From positions 310,001 to 374,000 of the forward strand of contig BCGN01000002.1 in assembly GCA_001599295.1 (NCBI GenBank): a stretch of DNA of 64,000 nucleotides. The letters are read 5' to 3'. The first letter of the stretch is position 1, and every line of letters starts with the position of its first letter. The notes beneath the pieces are model-generated. The model worked only from the letters and a program-made list of their open reading frames with translations. It made no database searches and was not told the origin of the DNA. This stretch comes from Sporopachydermia quercuum. Lineage: Eukaryota; Ascomycota; Sporopachydermiomycetes; Sporopachydermiales; Sporopachydermiaceae. Shown one piece after another: positions 12,237 to 23,980 of the stretch. A program made the translations under genes and the position numbers.

Positions 12237-12281
12237 ATGGTGCATTTAGTTTTTTCTCTGATGAATATTGATAATGTTTAA
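12237..12281 (+). promoter_or_regulatory. Upstream ORF overlapping the DPAP start
   Basis: A 14-codon frame (MVHLVFSLMNIDNV, stop TAA at 12279-12281) runs across the first in-frame ATG of the dipeptidyl aminopeptidase at 12274, in a different frame. The next main-frame ATG at 12286 lies just after its stop. Ribosomes translating it could not use the 12274 start. Confidence 0.35.
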
Positions 12282-15200
12282 ACTTATGAATTTCAAGCTG
12301 TTTGGCTCATCTTCGCGCTTCACACCTATCAGCAGGCACTCCAACGATATGACGGAAAGCGGATCACGAGAATCACTGCATGATGGATTGACTTCCTCTA
12401 CGAATCCTTATGACCAATCAATTGTCCTACAAGATCTCAGCCCGAGATCCAGTACTTCGGAGATACTGGAAAACATAAACGAAGTTGCACAGTTCATCGA
12501 AAGGCAGGGGTACAACATATATAAAAATCACAGCAAAAATGCACCTGATCTGGAAAAGTTCTATATTGATGAAGATGATAAATACAATGAATTATCCTCT
12601 GGGACGTTGAGTCGGAGGATCCCTCCAAGCAAGTCATTGAAGTCACTAGTATATTACGGTCTCCTTAGCATGGTATGTCTTTGGTTTATAGCCCTACTGG
12701 CGTTTAAGACTTTAGGCAGTAGTAGCAGTTCTGGTGCAGCTGGCAATGCATTGCAGGGGAATGATTCTGATTTAATAGTGCCTGGTGCACAGAACATTGT
12801 CACGCTGGACCTGAACCTTGGCACAGAATTATCAGGCACCAAAGTATCCCTAGCCGCTCTTCGGCGAGGGGAATTCAACGTCTGGAACGATTATATCGAC
12901 TGGCTGCCTATGTCNTCTGTAAATTCTGCCACTGACAAAGGAAAATATCTCCTGCGCATGGGAGATAAATATGACATTTACGAAGGCTTCAGCGACACTT
13001 CTACACCGTTGTTTACCAAAGGCTCGTTTGAATATTCTGGCGAGGAGTATTCTTTGCGCTCGGTAGAACTCAATGGAGACTGGAACAAAGTATTGATCAA
13101 TGCCGAGGAAATCAAGGAATGGCGACATTCTAGTCGGAAATGCTATTTTGTGCTGGACATCGCCAGCGATACAGTCGTTCCGCTTCATGAAGACACGGAG
13201 GGTAAGCCAGCGTTTGTCTGGTTAGCATTCTGGGACCCCACAGGTGATCGTGTCTCCTACGTGTATGAAAACAACGTGTACATTAAAGAATTTGATGAAA
13301 GCAAGTCTGATAAAATCAGTGCCCCGAATCAGGTGACCCACGACGGGAGCCCAGACATATTCAATGGGAAATCAGACTGGGTGTACGAAGAAGAAGTGTT
13401 TTCTTCAGACAGAGCTCTTTGGTGGAACAGTGATAGTTCCTTTCTAGCGTACATGAAGACCAACGATACCAATGTTCCTGTGTACCCTCTGGAGTACTTC
13501 ATCGAGCACGGGGATCAAAAATATCCTGTAGTTCAGGAACTGAAATATCCCAAGCCAGGATTCGGCAATCCCGTGGTCAAGTTATATGTGTATAATATAG
13601 AAACCAAACAGCAGCAAGAGGTTCTACTGAAAGACAAAGATTTAGACCCTGAATTCATTATTCTTTCTGTTACTTGGTTAGGAAATAATCAATTGTTGAT
13701 ACATTCGACCAACAGAGAGTCTGACGTTCTGGTAGTGTTTCTAGCAGAAATTGACATCTCCAGCAATACTATAAGTACAACGCAGGTCTGGAAACAGTAC
13801 ATTCACGATCTCGATGGTGGCTGGGTAGACAAAAAGCATAAAACTGTGCCTGTGAATTTCATCACCACTAGTACCGGCGCCGGTGCTGAAACAACTTCTG
13901 GTGGTAATCCTCAGCATGGCTATCTAGACATCGTTGCTTATAGAGGCTTTGATACGTTAGTTTATTTCCCTTCAGCAAAATCAGGCTTCGACGATATGAT
14001 TGTATTGTCATCTGGAAATTTCGATGTAGCAGAAATCTCCCTGTTCGACCCTGTCCTAAAAAGAGTTCATTATGTCTCTACAGAAAAATCCTCTAGAGAC
14101 AGAACATTGTACTCCGTAAAGCTGGATGGTACGGGCAAAATAGCCATCACCAACGACACTGCACCAGGTTACTTCAATGTTGCCTTCTCTCCCGGCGGTA
14201 GGTTTGCCATGCTATCCTATAGCGGCCCTAATACCCCTTTCCAGAGAGTCGTTGACGTTGGGGGATATCTCGAACAGGTTGCCGCTAAGAAACCAGAAGG
14301 CAGTAGTAAATCTGCCAGAGAGATTGATTTCCCTGTGAATAATACATCTACTGGTGATGATACTGGCTCTACTGAACAGTTTAAACGCTCTGACGATGAT
14401 TCTACCTCATTTGAACCATTGTTGTCCTCAGAAGAAGATACGTCACCTTTCATCAGTATTCCCAAACGTACACTTTCACTATTGAGTTCTGTAAATCGTT
14501 ATTCTATGCCAACAGAAACATACATGCAAATACCTATTGACAAAACATCCACAGGGGAAGACATTCTTGCAAACGTGGTAGAGATCAGGCCGGCAAACTT
14601 CAATGCGTCAGCCAAATATCCCTTACTGTTTTTCGTCTATGGAGGACCAAACTCTCAACAGGTGTCCCACAAAATCGATATCAGCTTCCAGCATGTCATT
14701 GCTTCTAGTCTTGATGCGGTAGTAGTCACTGTTGATGGCAGGGGCACTGGGTTCAACGGCAGAGCATTTAAATCAGCTGTGAGAGATCATATTGGCGAGT
14801 TGGAAGCCCAGGACCAAATAACAATTGCCAAATTGTACTCGGCAATGACATATATTGATAGCAGCAAAATAGCAATTTGGGGTTGGAGCTATGGAGGTTT
14901 TGTTACTTTGAAAACTCTTGAAATCGATGGAGGAAAGACTTTCAATTATGGTGTGGCAGTGGCACCAGTCACTGATTGGAGATTATATGATTCCATATAC
15001 ACTGAAAGGTACATGCATACACCAGAGAATAATAAGCAAGGTTATGAGAAGAGTAAAATCAGCGACGTAGATCAAATGGGTAACAACGTTCGATTTCTAA
15101 TTATGCATGGTACTGGAGATGATAATGTTCACTATCAAAATACGTTACAGCTTGTGGATAGATTGAATTTATATTCAATTGAGAATTATGATATGCAAGT

Positions 15201-15330
15201 GTTCCCAGATTCAGACCATAGTATATATTATCACAATGCTTATAAAATAGTGTTTGATAAGTTGTACGAATGGTTGAGAAAGGCATTTAATGGAGATTTC
15301 GAAAGAATGAAAGCAGAAGATAACTTGTAA
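12274..15330 (+). CDS. Type II membrane dipeptidyl aminopeptidase (Ste13/Dap2/DPP IV family, S9B)
   Basis: 1018 residues from ATG 12274 (a second ATG at 12286 is possible). The layout is that of the fungal DPAPs: a cytoplasmic tail of about 120 residues, a single signal anchor at about 123-146, a low-complexity stalk, a beta-propeller, then an alpha/beta hydrolase domain. Catalytic residues are visible: Ser872 in GWSYGG, Asp949/950 in MHGTGDDNVH, and His982 in FPDSDHSI. The double-Glu motif expected for the propeller appears in VYEEEVF. Enzymes of this family cut X-Pro and X-Ala dipeptides from N termini, either in the late Golgi (Ste13, pheromone maturation) or the vacuole (Dap2); I cannot tell which this is. 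A Ser/Asp-rich loop of about 50 residues around nt 14300-14460 looks like an insertion. One N at 12915 makes one residue uncertain. Confidence 0.95.
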   Translation: MFKLMNFKLFGSSSRFTPISRHSNDMTESGSRESLHDGLTSSTNPYDQSIVLQDLSPRSSTSEILENINEVAQFIERQGYNIYKNHSKNAPDLEKFYIDEDDKYNELSSGTLSRRIPPSKSLKSLVYYGLLSMVCLWFIALLAFKTLGSSSSSGAAGNALQGNDSDLIVPGAQNIVTLDLNLGTELSGTKVSLAALRRGEFNVWNDYIDWLPMXSVNSATDKGKYLLRMGDKYDIYEGFSDTSTPLFTKGSFEYSGEEYSLRSVELNGDWNKVLINAEEIKEWRHSSRKCYFVLDIASDTVVPLHEDTEGKPAFVWLAFWDPTGDRVSYVYENNVYIKEFDESKSDKISAPNQVTHDGSPDIFNGKSDWVYEEEVFSSDRALWWNSDSSFLAYMKTNDTNVPVYPLEYFIEHGDQKYPVVQELKYPKPGFGNPVVKLYVYNIETKQQQEVLLKDKDLDPEFIILSVTWLGNNQLLIHSTNRESDVLVVFLAEIDISSNTISTTQVWKQYIHDLDGGWVDKKHKTVPVNFITTSTGAGAETTSGGNPQHGYLDIVAYRGFDTLVYFPSAKSGFDDMIVLSSGNFDVAEISLFDPVLKRVHYVSTEKSSRDRTLYSVKLDGTGKIAITNDTAPGYFNVAFSPGGRFAMLSYSGPNTPFQRVVDVGGYLEQVAAKKPEGSSKSAREIDFPVNNTSTGDDTGSTEQFKRSDDDSTSFEPLLSSEEDTSPFISIPKRTLSLLSSVNRYSMPTETYMQIPIDKTSTGEDILANVVEIRPANFNASAKYPLLFFVYGGPNSQQVSHKIDISFQHVIASSLDAVVVTVDGRGTGFNGRAFKSAVRDHIGELEAQDQITIAKLYSAMTYIDSSKIAIWGWSYGGFVTLKTLEIDGGKTFNYGVAVAPVTDWRLYDSIYTERYMHTPENNKQGYEKSKISDVDQMGNNVRFLIMHGTGDDNVHYQNTLQLVDRLNLYSIENYDMQVFPDSDHSIYYHNAYKIVFDKLYEWLRKAFNGDFERMKAEDNL

Positions 15331-16511
15331 ATATTTCAGAAGGGTAAAGCATATAAGTAGGACTATTGTGTATGCTGTGAATATGACTATACGGAACAAT
15401 GACATTGAAACGTATGAGAAGGTTTAGATTATGATGGTATGGTGCACTGGTAAAAGATTAAAAGCAAGAGCAATAGAGAAATAATTAATAAGAACAGAGT
15501 TAAATATGAACAAGAACTATTAAGGAAAAGGAGCAGGATGACCCTTAAAGTAGGATAAGATATGAATTTGTCATTGTTATTCGCTGATGATAATGAATCG
15601 TTCAATATGCTTTTCAAATTGGAGGCAAAGGTTTAGTATTCGCTCTAAACTCTTAGTTACTCTTACAGGATCTCGTTCTGTTTCAATAAAATCAACAATC
15701 AGAATTCAACCGGTTCAATCATTATAGATAGCCTTATATGATAATGTGTGATAATATGGTGTCTGGTGATACTACTAATGGGCATAATATATGAATAGTG
15801 TATTAATAAGTAATCTACTGGAAATAGATATAGATAGTATAAAAACATACTAAGGATATAATAGTATTTTCTAATCAATCGTCTGAGTTACCAATGTGCT
15901 AGTATGTTAGTATTACATCATTTGCTTGGAGATATAAGAACTCCTACTTCAGTCATGAATGCCTGCTTCCATAATCGGTTTTCTCTTATAAGTAAGGCTG
16001 TTTGACTATCATCAAACTAATCATCAAAACCAATTTCTAGTACTATTACAATCAACAATAAAGAATTGTTGCTCATACATCAGAAGGCCATTCAAATATC
16101 AAGCAACATTTAGTTTTCACACATTTAGATTTCACACACATTATTTCGTAGTAGTATATACTAATAACAAGACAAAACACTACAAAAAATATATATAGAC
16201 TTCTTTCCCAAGACATCTAATAAAAATAGCTATAACCAATAACAATCAAACAGCTGTCTGCGTTGGGGAATATCCAACAGTAGCTATTCGACAATAAGGT
16301 AAGTCGTATCACCTACTTTCAACCAGAAAAAAAAATATTAAAATTTTAAAAATTCAAAGAAACCATCTTCGTTAAATGAACTGTCAATAGTGCCATCTTA
16401 ATCATATTCATCCTGTTGTTTATATGTATGGTTAATTCTAATAGACTTAACACACTTTTAGTACAGTGACATCAACATAAAGTATGTCCTATCATCACAT
16501 AATAACTTACA
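15331..16511. other. Convergent intergenic region DPAP/BNA1
   Basis: 1.2 kb of AT-rich sequence between two gene 3' ends. No open frame above about 60 codons is convincing and I see no RNA gene. Confidence 0.6.
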
Positions 16512-17833
16512 CTACTTTGAACTTGCAACTGTTCCACAGTGTTTGCAAGTCCTCTTTTCCATATCACCGTCAAAATCTAATACAGCTGATTTGATCTGGG
16601 TACCTAAGTCAACTAATTGGAAAAATTTCTCATAGACAACTTTCCCACATTCTTTGTTAGGACAGTACCATCGAATTCCGTCGAGTGTACCTTCTGGTCT
16701 GTCTTGTTCAACAACAATGCCGATAGTATCTGCATATCTAACAGGATTATGCGGAGTATTTCCCGGTAGAAGGAACATTTCTCCTTCATTGATTGTGATG
16801 TCTTTGAATTCTCCATCGTCTACAACTCGAAGCGTCATATATCCTTTATATTGGTAGAACCATTCTGGTGTTTGGTTTATATGGTAGTCTGTTCTTTCGT
16901 TAGGTCCTCCCACAATCTAGCGTGATATGTTAGTATTGAAGAAGAAAATTAAGTGGATGATATGATATGATATGATAGTATTATGATCCTCTAGTGGAGT
17001 ATATGCTATTGATGTGAATGAGCAAATAGCCTAGATAATGACTAATGTTCAAGCTGTACAAGCTATGAGTGTGATTATAAACAATGTCGATGATACCAGT
17101 TGAGTAATAGACAGAAGTAGGAAGAACTATAACTAACAAAATTGCCTATTGTTGTTTCAGGTGCCGCTTAAATCTTTATTCGGTATACCGTTGGCTGCAG
17201 TTGTTTCCTAGTGCATTTGCTTGCTCTCAAGTCTGTCACATCAGCCATTCAAAAGCAGGAATTGTGCGACTCAACAATAATTTCTGACCGGAACAAACTC
17301 CTTCTTTTTATTGAAGTAACTGACTGTTTATTTGTGGTATTTGTAGCTATGGTGAGGACGCTGATGTGTTCTGGCTGCTAACATAATGTGGCTATGGCAG
17401 GTTGATGACTGGGCTCTATAATGGAATGGTTTCACGGAGAGGCCTCAATTTAGAATCCTGGTTTGGATACAAATAAACTATTCTATAAACGGAAACCGAT
17501 AATTTGAGATGTTTCCCAATTGGAGCCATTATCCGACCCCGAACTTCTCTTCCGACCTTTCTTCCTATCCATTTCGTCAGGTTCCATATAATTCCATGCA
17601 ATTCCTTACCAAGCAAGAATCATATCGATTATCATATCTCAGTGTTCTTGTGATCTCCTATTATTTTCTTCGTATGCAGGCCCAATTAGAATTGATCAGA
17701 TCCATCGAATGTTATTTCTACTTACCATAATAGTAAAACCACCTCTTTGAATGCAATAGTTATTCACTGGTGGTTTCAGCAAATAGGAGTTCTCCTCTAG
17801 CCAAGCAGGAAGGTTGATTGGAGCTGCAAGCAT
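16512..17833 (-). CDS. BNA1: 3-hydroxyanthranilate 3,4-dioxygenase
   Basis: Two exons, 17833-17726 (36 codons) and 16916-16512, give 170 residues; yeast Bna1 has 177. Exon 1 reads [15 protein letters not shown] and contains [19 protein letters not shown], the family N terminus. Exon 2 continues with [20 protein letters not shown]. The iron ligands expected for this cupin enzyme are present (His48, Glu54, His92), as is the C-terminal Cys-rich rubredoxin-like site (YCPNKECG and CKHC). The donor is GTAAGT, and a TACTAAC branch site lies 13 bases before the acceptor. The enzyme opens the ring of 3-hydroxyanthranilate on the kynurenine route from tryptophan to NAD, in the cytosol. The 809-base intron is the longest in the window; it contains no frame I can assign. 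Confidence 0.96.
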
Positions 17834-19334
17834 CTTGAAATTCAGCTAAGTAAGCCAAAATATACTGTTTGATTTAAGTTGTTTTCCCTAATGTGTAGAT
17901 TCAGTAAACCAGTAAAAAAGTAGCGCCTTGTTTCTAGTTCTTTGCTCCTTATATCTGTGACATCAATTCAATGATGATAAAGATTATACAGGTGGCTTAG
18001 ATGTACTTTCTTTACCTTACCGCTAAGACCGCGACTGGTACTGTGCTGTTCGATCCTTCTTTGATAGCCCAATAGGTATCAGTAAATCTTTGTCTATGAC
18101 CCAAACATAGTAAACTGAAGGTTTTCATCTGTGTATGTTGATAGTTTTGTGTAGTTGATTATCTGATTAATTGATTCACAATGGGGTGATTGATGGTAGA
18201 GCGAAGTACTTGATATGAGACAGGATAATACAGGATGAGACGTGAAGTAAGGATACTGTAAGAATGCAACTACGTGATTATTTAATAAGGGACAGTGCGT
18301 ACTGATAAGATGGAAAGAGTATATTGTCGATAAAGCTGATAAAAGGGAAACCGTCGGATAAGAATAAATAGCTGTCCTGGTTGCTGTTTCGAAGTTACGG
18401 GGCTGGATTTTCTGGCAGACTATTAGGTGATTCCACAGATTGATTCTCTGCAAGCTTGCCCTATCGTCCATGGAGAAACCAACGGCCAGACTCCTGGGTT
18501 CCTAACAAACAATCCCAAATTGATGTGATGTCATCGACTATTTAGAGCATCCACTGGAACCCATTTAATCTAGATATAACAGAATTAAAAGATAACCAAT
18601 AAATAACAACGATCAAGTAACCATTCCATTCCATTCATATCTAATAATCAAGCGTCTACCACCCATTACAATAAACATCACCTAATCAAAAAAGCTCTTA
18701 CTCACAGTCTCCATCTGGTATCACATAATCACTAATCTATCACCTCACCGGGTAATACTCAAATTACAAATCTGGAAAATCAATTACATCTCGACATTTC
18801 TCTCACAGTAACTAACAATCACGTAATGTTTTCGATCAGTTAACTGTGTTTATAATCATGAACCTTCGTCAGCTAATCAACCAATCGAGCAAGAATTGTT
18901 TGATCAAAGCTGATATTTGATATGTTCTGGAATTGGCTGTAGATGAATCATTGAGACCACTAGGAGAAACAGGCCAACGGGTGAACGTGAATACGAGAAC
19001 AGACAGAGCACTTATATATCAAGTACAATATACACAACATCGTGCTGCAGAGACATATTTTCCGTTCACAATTGGGCATTCAATAACACAGGAAGTGCTT
19101 TTTAGTTACAGGAGAATATTGCCTAAATTGCTGTATAAATTTGGCTATTTATTACGGTTGACATATCTTCTGATTACCAGCAATTAATCAGTGCTATCTA
19201 ATACTGAGTATTTCATCAGAAACAATAATACTATTAGAACCACGTTAGAAAAGAAACAGAAAGCACAACGCAAAACCTTTTGCAACTTTTGAAATAGCCC
19301 AAAGATAACAGATCATTGTAATATAATCGTCAGA
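17834..19334. other. Divergent promoter region BNA1/CTR9
   Basis: 1.5 kb between divergent genes. It holds unassigned frames at 18094-18471 (minus, 125 codons, no recognisable motif) and 18933-19187 (plus, 84 codons, non-ATG start), neither of which I can support as genes. Confidence 0.5.
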
Positions 19335-22300
19335 ATGTCTCAATCTCTTAACATCGACGACACCCTGGCTTACTATGTGAAGCCGGTGTCCCACCTAGTA
19401 GAAATCCCCATCGGAGGTGGATCTGAACAGGAAGAAGGTCTCGTTACGATCGATCAAGTTGAAGACGATCCAGAAGATCTCATGCGTCTACTTGAAAACG
19501 AACAGGCTGAAGCTCACTATTGGATAGACATCTCGTTACTATATGTATCTCAATACAAGATAGATCAAGCGATGGAGTTTCTTCAAGCAGGGCTTCAGTT
19601 TTTCTCTCAAAGTGAGTACGAGCTCCCTGACAACGAGAAATGCGTTTTTCACTCAGTACTTGCTTGGATCTACCTTTTGAAAATAAGGAAAGCAGGGAGC
19701 AATGCCGAAGCCTTGAAAAAGTACTTTGAAGAAGCCACAGTGCATATCACCGCTTCTATGGCTCTTAATGGTGACTATATTCCCAGCCAGCTATGTGCTG
19801 GGGCGTTGAACACGCTGAAACGTGAATTCGATGAAGCTTTGCGTGTATTCGATAAGGTCATTGCTACCTCTAAACAGCAGAACATTGCTGCATTGTTGGG
19901 TAAAGCAAGAGTGCTCTATAGCAAGAAAAATTACAGGGGAGCTTTAAAAGTCTATCAACAAGTGCTGACATTCAGACCAGACTGCAAACCTGATCCTAGG
20001 ATTGGAATTGGATACTGTTATTTCAATCTCAACCTTCATGATCGCGCATTGGCTGCTTGGGAAAGAGCTTTAGAACTAGACCCAGAAAACTCTAGTGTGA
20101 ACACTTTAGTGGGTCTGCTTCTATTAGACCATGCTATCAAGCTTACAGACGGTAGAAGGTTCCAATCAGCTTATTTGAAGGCTATGGAGTACATCCAACA
20201 GGCATATAAAACCAGTGATAATGGCACCAGCAACCCAGCATCAGCTGTTGCCCTAGCAAGTTACTTCTACTCATTGAACGATCTCCAGGCAGTTTACAGA
20301 TTGTGTGATAAAGCCAGAGCTGCCTCCACTGTTCCAGGGATTATTTCCGAAGCTACTTTCTGGACCGCGCGAGCCAAATATAAACAGGGAAACTTCTCCG
20401 AGGCCCAAACGCTGTTTGCCAAGGCATTTGAACTAAGCCACCAGAATTTATTGGCAAAAATAGGTGTCGCACAATGCCAATTGGCCCAAAACTCTAGCGA
20501 GGCTCGGCTGACGCTGGAAAGTATCATACAGGAACATCCCAATTGCAAAGAGGCTGTATTTCTATTGGGCATGGTATACACACGAGGCACTGCCAACATG
20601 ACAGATATGAAAAACAAAGCTATCAACATGCTCGAGAAATATATCAGACTCTGTAAAGGTGGGACTGCTACTGGCACTAACAATAGTTCGTCTCATACTA
20701 GCAATATTGTTGAGCCTACAGCATACTTGGTTTTGGCTTCACTACACGAAAAATCAGACGAAAAGAAGGCCTTGGAGTTTTTGACAAAAGCTATGGAATC
20801 TATCTCTGATATTGGTGCGTCAGAAGTACCTGCTCTAGTAGAAAACAACGTAGGAGCTTTCCATTTCGTCAGAAACAACTTTCTATCAGCTAAGTCGTTT
20901 GTTGAAAGATCTATCGGGAAATTGCCAGACCTCTCAGAACTGCCTGCAGAATCAAAGGAGAGCGATGTTGATAAAGCACATAGAATTACGTTGACTTATA
21001 ACCTTGGTCGTATTGAAGAGTCTCTAGGTAATAAAGAAGCTGCAGAAAAACAGTATAAAGCAGTGCTAGAACTTCATAACAATTATGTACCAGCAAAACT
21101 GAGATTGGCATTGCTTCGTTGCAGCGGCAGAGAAGAGTTTTCAGATGAACTCTACGAGTCAGTAAAGCAGCTATTAGAAAGCCACGGAGATGATTTGGAA
21201 ATACGCACACTATACGCTTGGTTCGTGAACAAGTATAAAAAGGCATTGCTTAAGAAGTTTGGTGCGACTGCCCAATCGTTTGAGAGCAACCATTTGAAAG
21301 AAACACTGATGAACTATGACCACCATGATTTTTACTCAGAAGTAGCTATGGGAAATATATATTCTGCATTAGGAACAGAAGCTAAGGATAAAAGGAGCCA
21401 AAAGGAGAAAGCTTTGTTTCGGGCTTCGGAACTTTATCACTCTGCCTTAAAAAACGATCCGTTGAATGCATATGCAGCTCAAGGTGTTGCCGTAGTACTT
21501 GCGGAATTGAAACGGTTTAATAAAGCCGCCGATATCCTACGGAAAGTCCGGGACACTCTTCAGGACGCATCCGTGTATTTGAATCTCGGACACTGTTTCT
21601 GCGAATTGGGACAATGGTCAAAAGCAATTGAAGCATACGAAATCGTGCTTCATAGGTTCTCTAGTAGTGACGATAAACTGCTTCTCACGTGCACATCTTT
21701 GCTAGGAAGGGCTTGGTTGTTCCGAGGTCAGCAAGAACGAAGCATTGAAAGCTTTATCAATGCCTTATCATACTCACGTGATGCATTAGACATATCACCA
21801 GAAACCCCCCCTCTAATGTTCAATGTAGGATTAGTGCTTTTTTATATGGCAGAATCAATATATAAAAAGCCCCAAATTGATAGAACTGTTGATGATATTA
21901 GAAAGGCCTTAAAAGGGCTGAAAGAGGCAGTTCAGTTATTTGAGAAGTGCTGCAAAGCAGCTAAACCACCATATCCTACTAAGGACTTACAACAACGAAT
22001 AAGTGTAGTGGAAACATTAGAGAAACAACTGGAGAAAGCATTAGAATCCCAACAGGAGTTTGAAGAGTCTCAGAAAGAACGAATTGCTGAAGCATTAAAA
22101 AAGAGAGAAGAAGAAAAGGCTAAACTTGAAGCTGAACGATTAGTGAAGGAGCAAGCAGAGCAGGAAAGAAAAGCGAAACTAGCAGAGGAAAGAAGAATCC
22201 TTGATGAACAAGCAAAAGAATGGGCGATTCGTATGGAAGAGCAAATGAAAGATGAGGAACTGCGGGGAGAAGAAAAGAGAGCTCGCAGGGGAAAGAAAAC

Positions 22301-22757
22301 GATCTCAGGATCCGACTTTAGTGATGATCAAGATGATGAAATTATAGGAGAAGATAGGGAAACGATCAAGAAGAAGGGTAGGAGAAGAATTATTAAGAAA
22401 AGAAACACCAAGGGTGAAGGAAATGGTGTTGCAGCCCCTAAAAGACGTAAGATTAATCCAAAGATTAAGAGTAGTGAAGTTGTTAGTGACTCTGATGACT
22501 CAGAGGGAAACAGCATGGATGTTGATGATAGCAAGGAAGAAGAAAAAGAGGAAGAGGAAGAGGAAGAGGAAGAAGAGGATTTGTTTGGGGAAAGCGGAGA
22601 TGATGCAGAAGAAGCAAACGGAAAGGATGAAAATGAAAATGGAGACAATGTTGAAGAAAGTGGAGATGATAAACAAGAAAATGGGGAAGAAAATGGAGAA
22701 GATGAGAGGAAACCGGAAACTATCAATGGCGAGAAATCAGATGCTGAAACGGAATAA
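19335..22757 (+). CDS. CTR9: Paf1 complex subunit Ctr9 (TPR protein)
   Basis: 1140 residues, one exon. Tandem tetratricopeptide repeats fill about residues 50-880 (typical helices such as ALAAWERALELDPENSSV and AIEAYEIVLHRF). They are followed by a long charged coiled coil (about 900-1000) and a Lys-rich then extremely acidic tail with a run of Glu near nt 22543-22580. This matches Ctr9, the scaffold of the Paf1 complex, which travels with RNA polymerase II and supports H2B ubiquitination, H3K4/K36 methylation and 3'-end formation in the nucleus. Saccharomyces Ctr9 has 1077 residues. The N-terminal start MSQSLNIDDTLAYYVKP with the following LVEIPI segment agrees with the family. It stands alone with its own divergent promoter. 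Confidence 0.95.
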   Translation: MSQSLNIDDTLAYYVKPVSHLVEIPIGGGSEQEEGLVTIDQVEDDPEDLMRLLENEQAEAHYWIDISLLYVSQYKIDQAMEFLQAGLQFFSQSEYELPDNEKCVFHSVLAWIYLLKIRKAGSNAEALKKYFEEATVHITASMALNGDYIPSQLCAGALNTLKREFDEALRVFDKVIATSKQQNIAALLGKARVLYSKKNYRGALKVYQQVLTFRPDCKPDPRIGIGYCYFNLNLHDRALAAWERALELDPENSSVNTLVGLLLLDHAIKLTDGRRFQSAYLKAMEYIQQAYKTSDNGTSNPASAVALASYFYSLNDLQAVYRLCDKARAASTVPGIISEATFWTARAKYKQGNFSEAQTLFAKAFELSHQNLLAKIGVAQCQLAQNSSEARLTLESIIQEHPNCKEAVFLLGMVYTRGTANMTDMKNKAINMLEKYIRLCKGGTATGTNNSSSHTSNIVEPTAYLVLASLHEKSDEKKALEFLTKAMESISDIGASEVPALVENNVGAFHFVRNNFLSAKSFVERSIGKLPDLSELPAESKESDVDKAHRITLTYNLGRIEESLGNKEAAEKQYKAVLELHNNYVPAKLRLALLRCSGREEFSDELYESVKQLLESHGDDLEIRTLYAWFVNKYKKALLKKFGATAQSFESNHLKETLMNYDHHDFYSEVAMGNIYSALGTEAKDKRSQKEKALFRASELYHSALKNDPLNAYAAQGVAVVLAELKRFNKAADILRKVRDTLQDASVYLNLGHCFCELGQWSKAIEAYEIVLHRFSSSDDKLLLTCTSLLGRAWLFRGQQERSIESFINALSYSRDALDISPETPPLMFNVGLVLFYMAESIYKKPQIDRTVDDIRKALKGLKEAVQLFEKCCKAAKPPYPTKDLQQRISVVETLEKQLEKALESQQEFEESQKERIAEALKKREEEKAKLEAERLVKEQAEQERKAKLAEERRILDEQAKEWAIRMEEQMKDEELRGEEKRARRGKKTISGSDFSDDQDDEIIGEDRETIKKKGRRRIIKKRNTKGEGNGVAAPKRRKINPKIKSSEVVSDSDDSEGNSMDVDDSKEEEKEEEEEEEEEEDLFGESGDDAEEANGKDENENGDNVEESGDDKQENGEENGEDERKPETINGEKSDAETE

Positions 22758-23980
22758 ATATCATGATGTAAAAAAATCACTAAAAAAGCTACAAAATGAC
22801 TTGTTACAATCAGAGAACACCTCGCAATAAGTAATGAACTGTATGCATATTTTATTTCTCCATTCTACACTCTATGGAATTAATATGCTATTGATCATCT
22901 CATTTGCTTCAGATAGTTCATTTCATTAGTCATTTGCTCTACTATCATTTCTGCAGCTAATTTTTCTTCTCCTTGCCCACATATTCAAATTGATTTACCA
23001 GCATATTCTGAACTAATATTCTAAATTTCAAATGTTGAAATGTGTTGATCGTGTTTTTGCAGTAATATTGCATGTATTTTATATATGAATATATAATATA
23101 GTTGTTCCATTTGTTGTATCAGGTATATTTTCAGTTTTGAATTGATTATATGTACTAATAATGTGCTGTTCTTAAGGCGAAGAGGTGAATTGTTTAATAT
23201 TATCTTAATAAATTTGAATTAAAATAAATATATCAGCTTTCTATACAAATTATCTGTCTTACTAAAAAGCTCATTCATGCAGAAACCATAGTATTTCCAC
23301 TATTTACACGATTTCTACATACGATTGAAGTAAAGATCTCAATAATAGGTTCAATATCATTCAATAGAAATACTGACAAAAGGAATAACAGTTCCCTTTA
23401 GTAGATACCAAACTAATGCTTGACAGCTTAATTACATTTACATTCAATACATTTAGTTCGTTAACTTTAGCTCTGCCAAAATCATATCCAGAATATTAAG
23501 GCGCATTATTATTTACCCTTTGAATTGGGAGCTCCTTCTTGTGAGTTTGATATGAGTGATTTAAACAAATAGTGAAGTTAATTCATTCATAAGCTGCAAT
23601 GTGTGCCAGCAGTGATTTCGTTCTCGATGTTCTTAACTAGCTGAATCTCTCGTCCTTTATATTCTAGTTCATTTACTCTTTCTCTCTTTATATAGCACAG
23701 GACGGAGTTGAGTCATATAACATGAACAATAAAATGAAAGTATTAAAAAGTGAATCTACAGATAACTTCTCTCCTGTTTTTAGGATTGAAAACAATACAA
23801 TTGGCTGATTCAATTGCAATTCACGCCTGAGTCATTTGGTAACAATCACATGCTATTGTTGAGCTATCATGCTATAATTTCTGCTTTATAGCGATTCAAA
23901 TCATCATTTGTTGAGTAGGAATATGCTATCTTCACTTCCTTTTTTTGCCAAATTACTAGAAATTTGCTTAAATTGCTGAT
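22758..23980. other. Convergent intergenic region CTR9/PSF3
   Basis: 1.2 kb of very AT-rich sequence between two gene ends. I see no open frame, RNA gene or repeat worth naming. Confidence 0.6.

Noticed and set aside
18094-18471. 125-codon minus-strand frame upstream of BNA1
   Set aside because: No motif, no similarity I recognise, and composition like the surrounding noncoding DNA.
22328-22780. Ser-rich minus-strand frame of 150 codons
   Set aside because: Exact shadow of the Glu/Lys-rich tail of CTR9; low-complexity coding produces open antisense frames.
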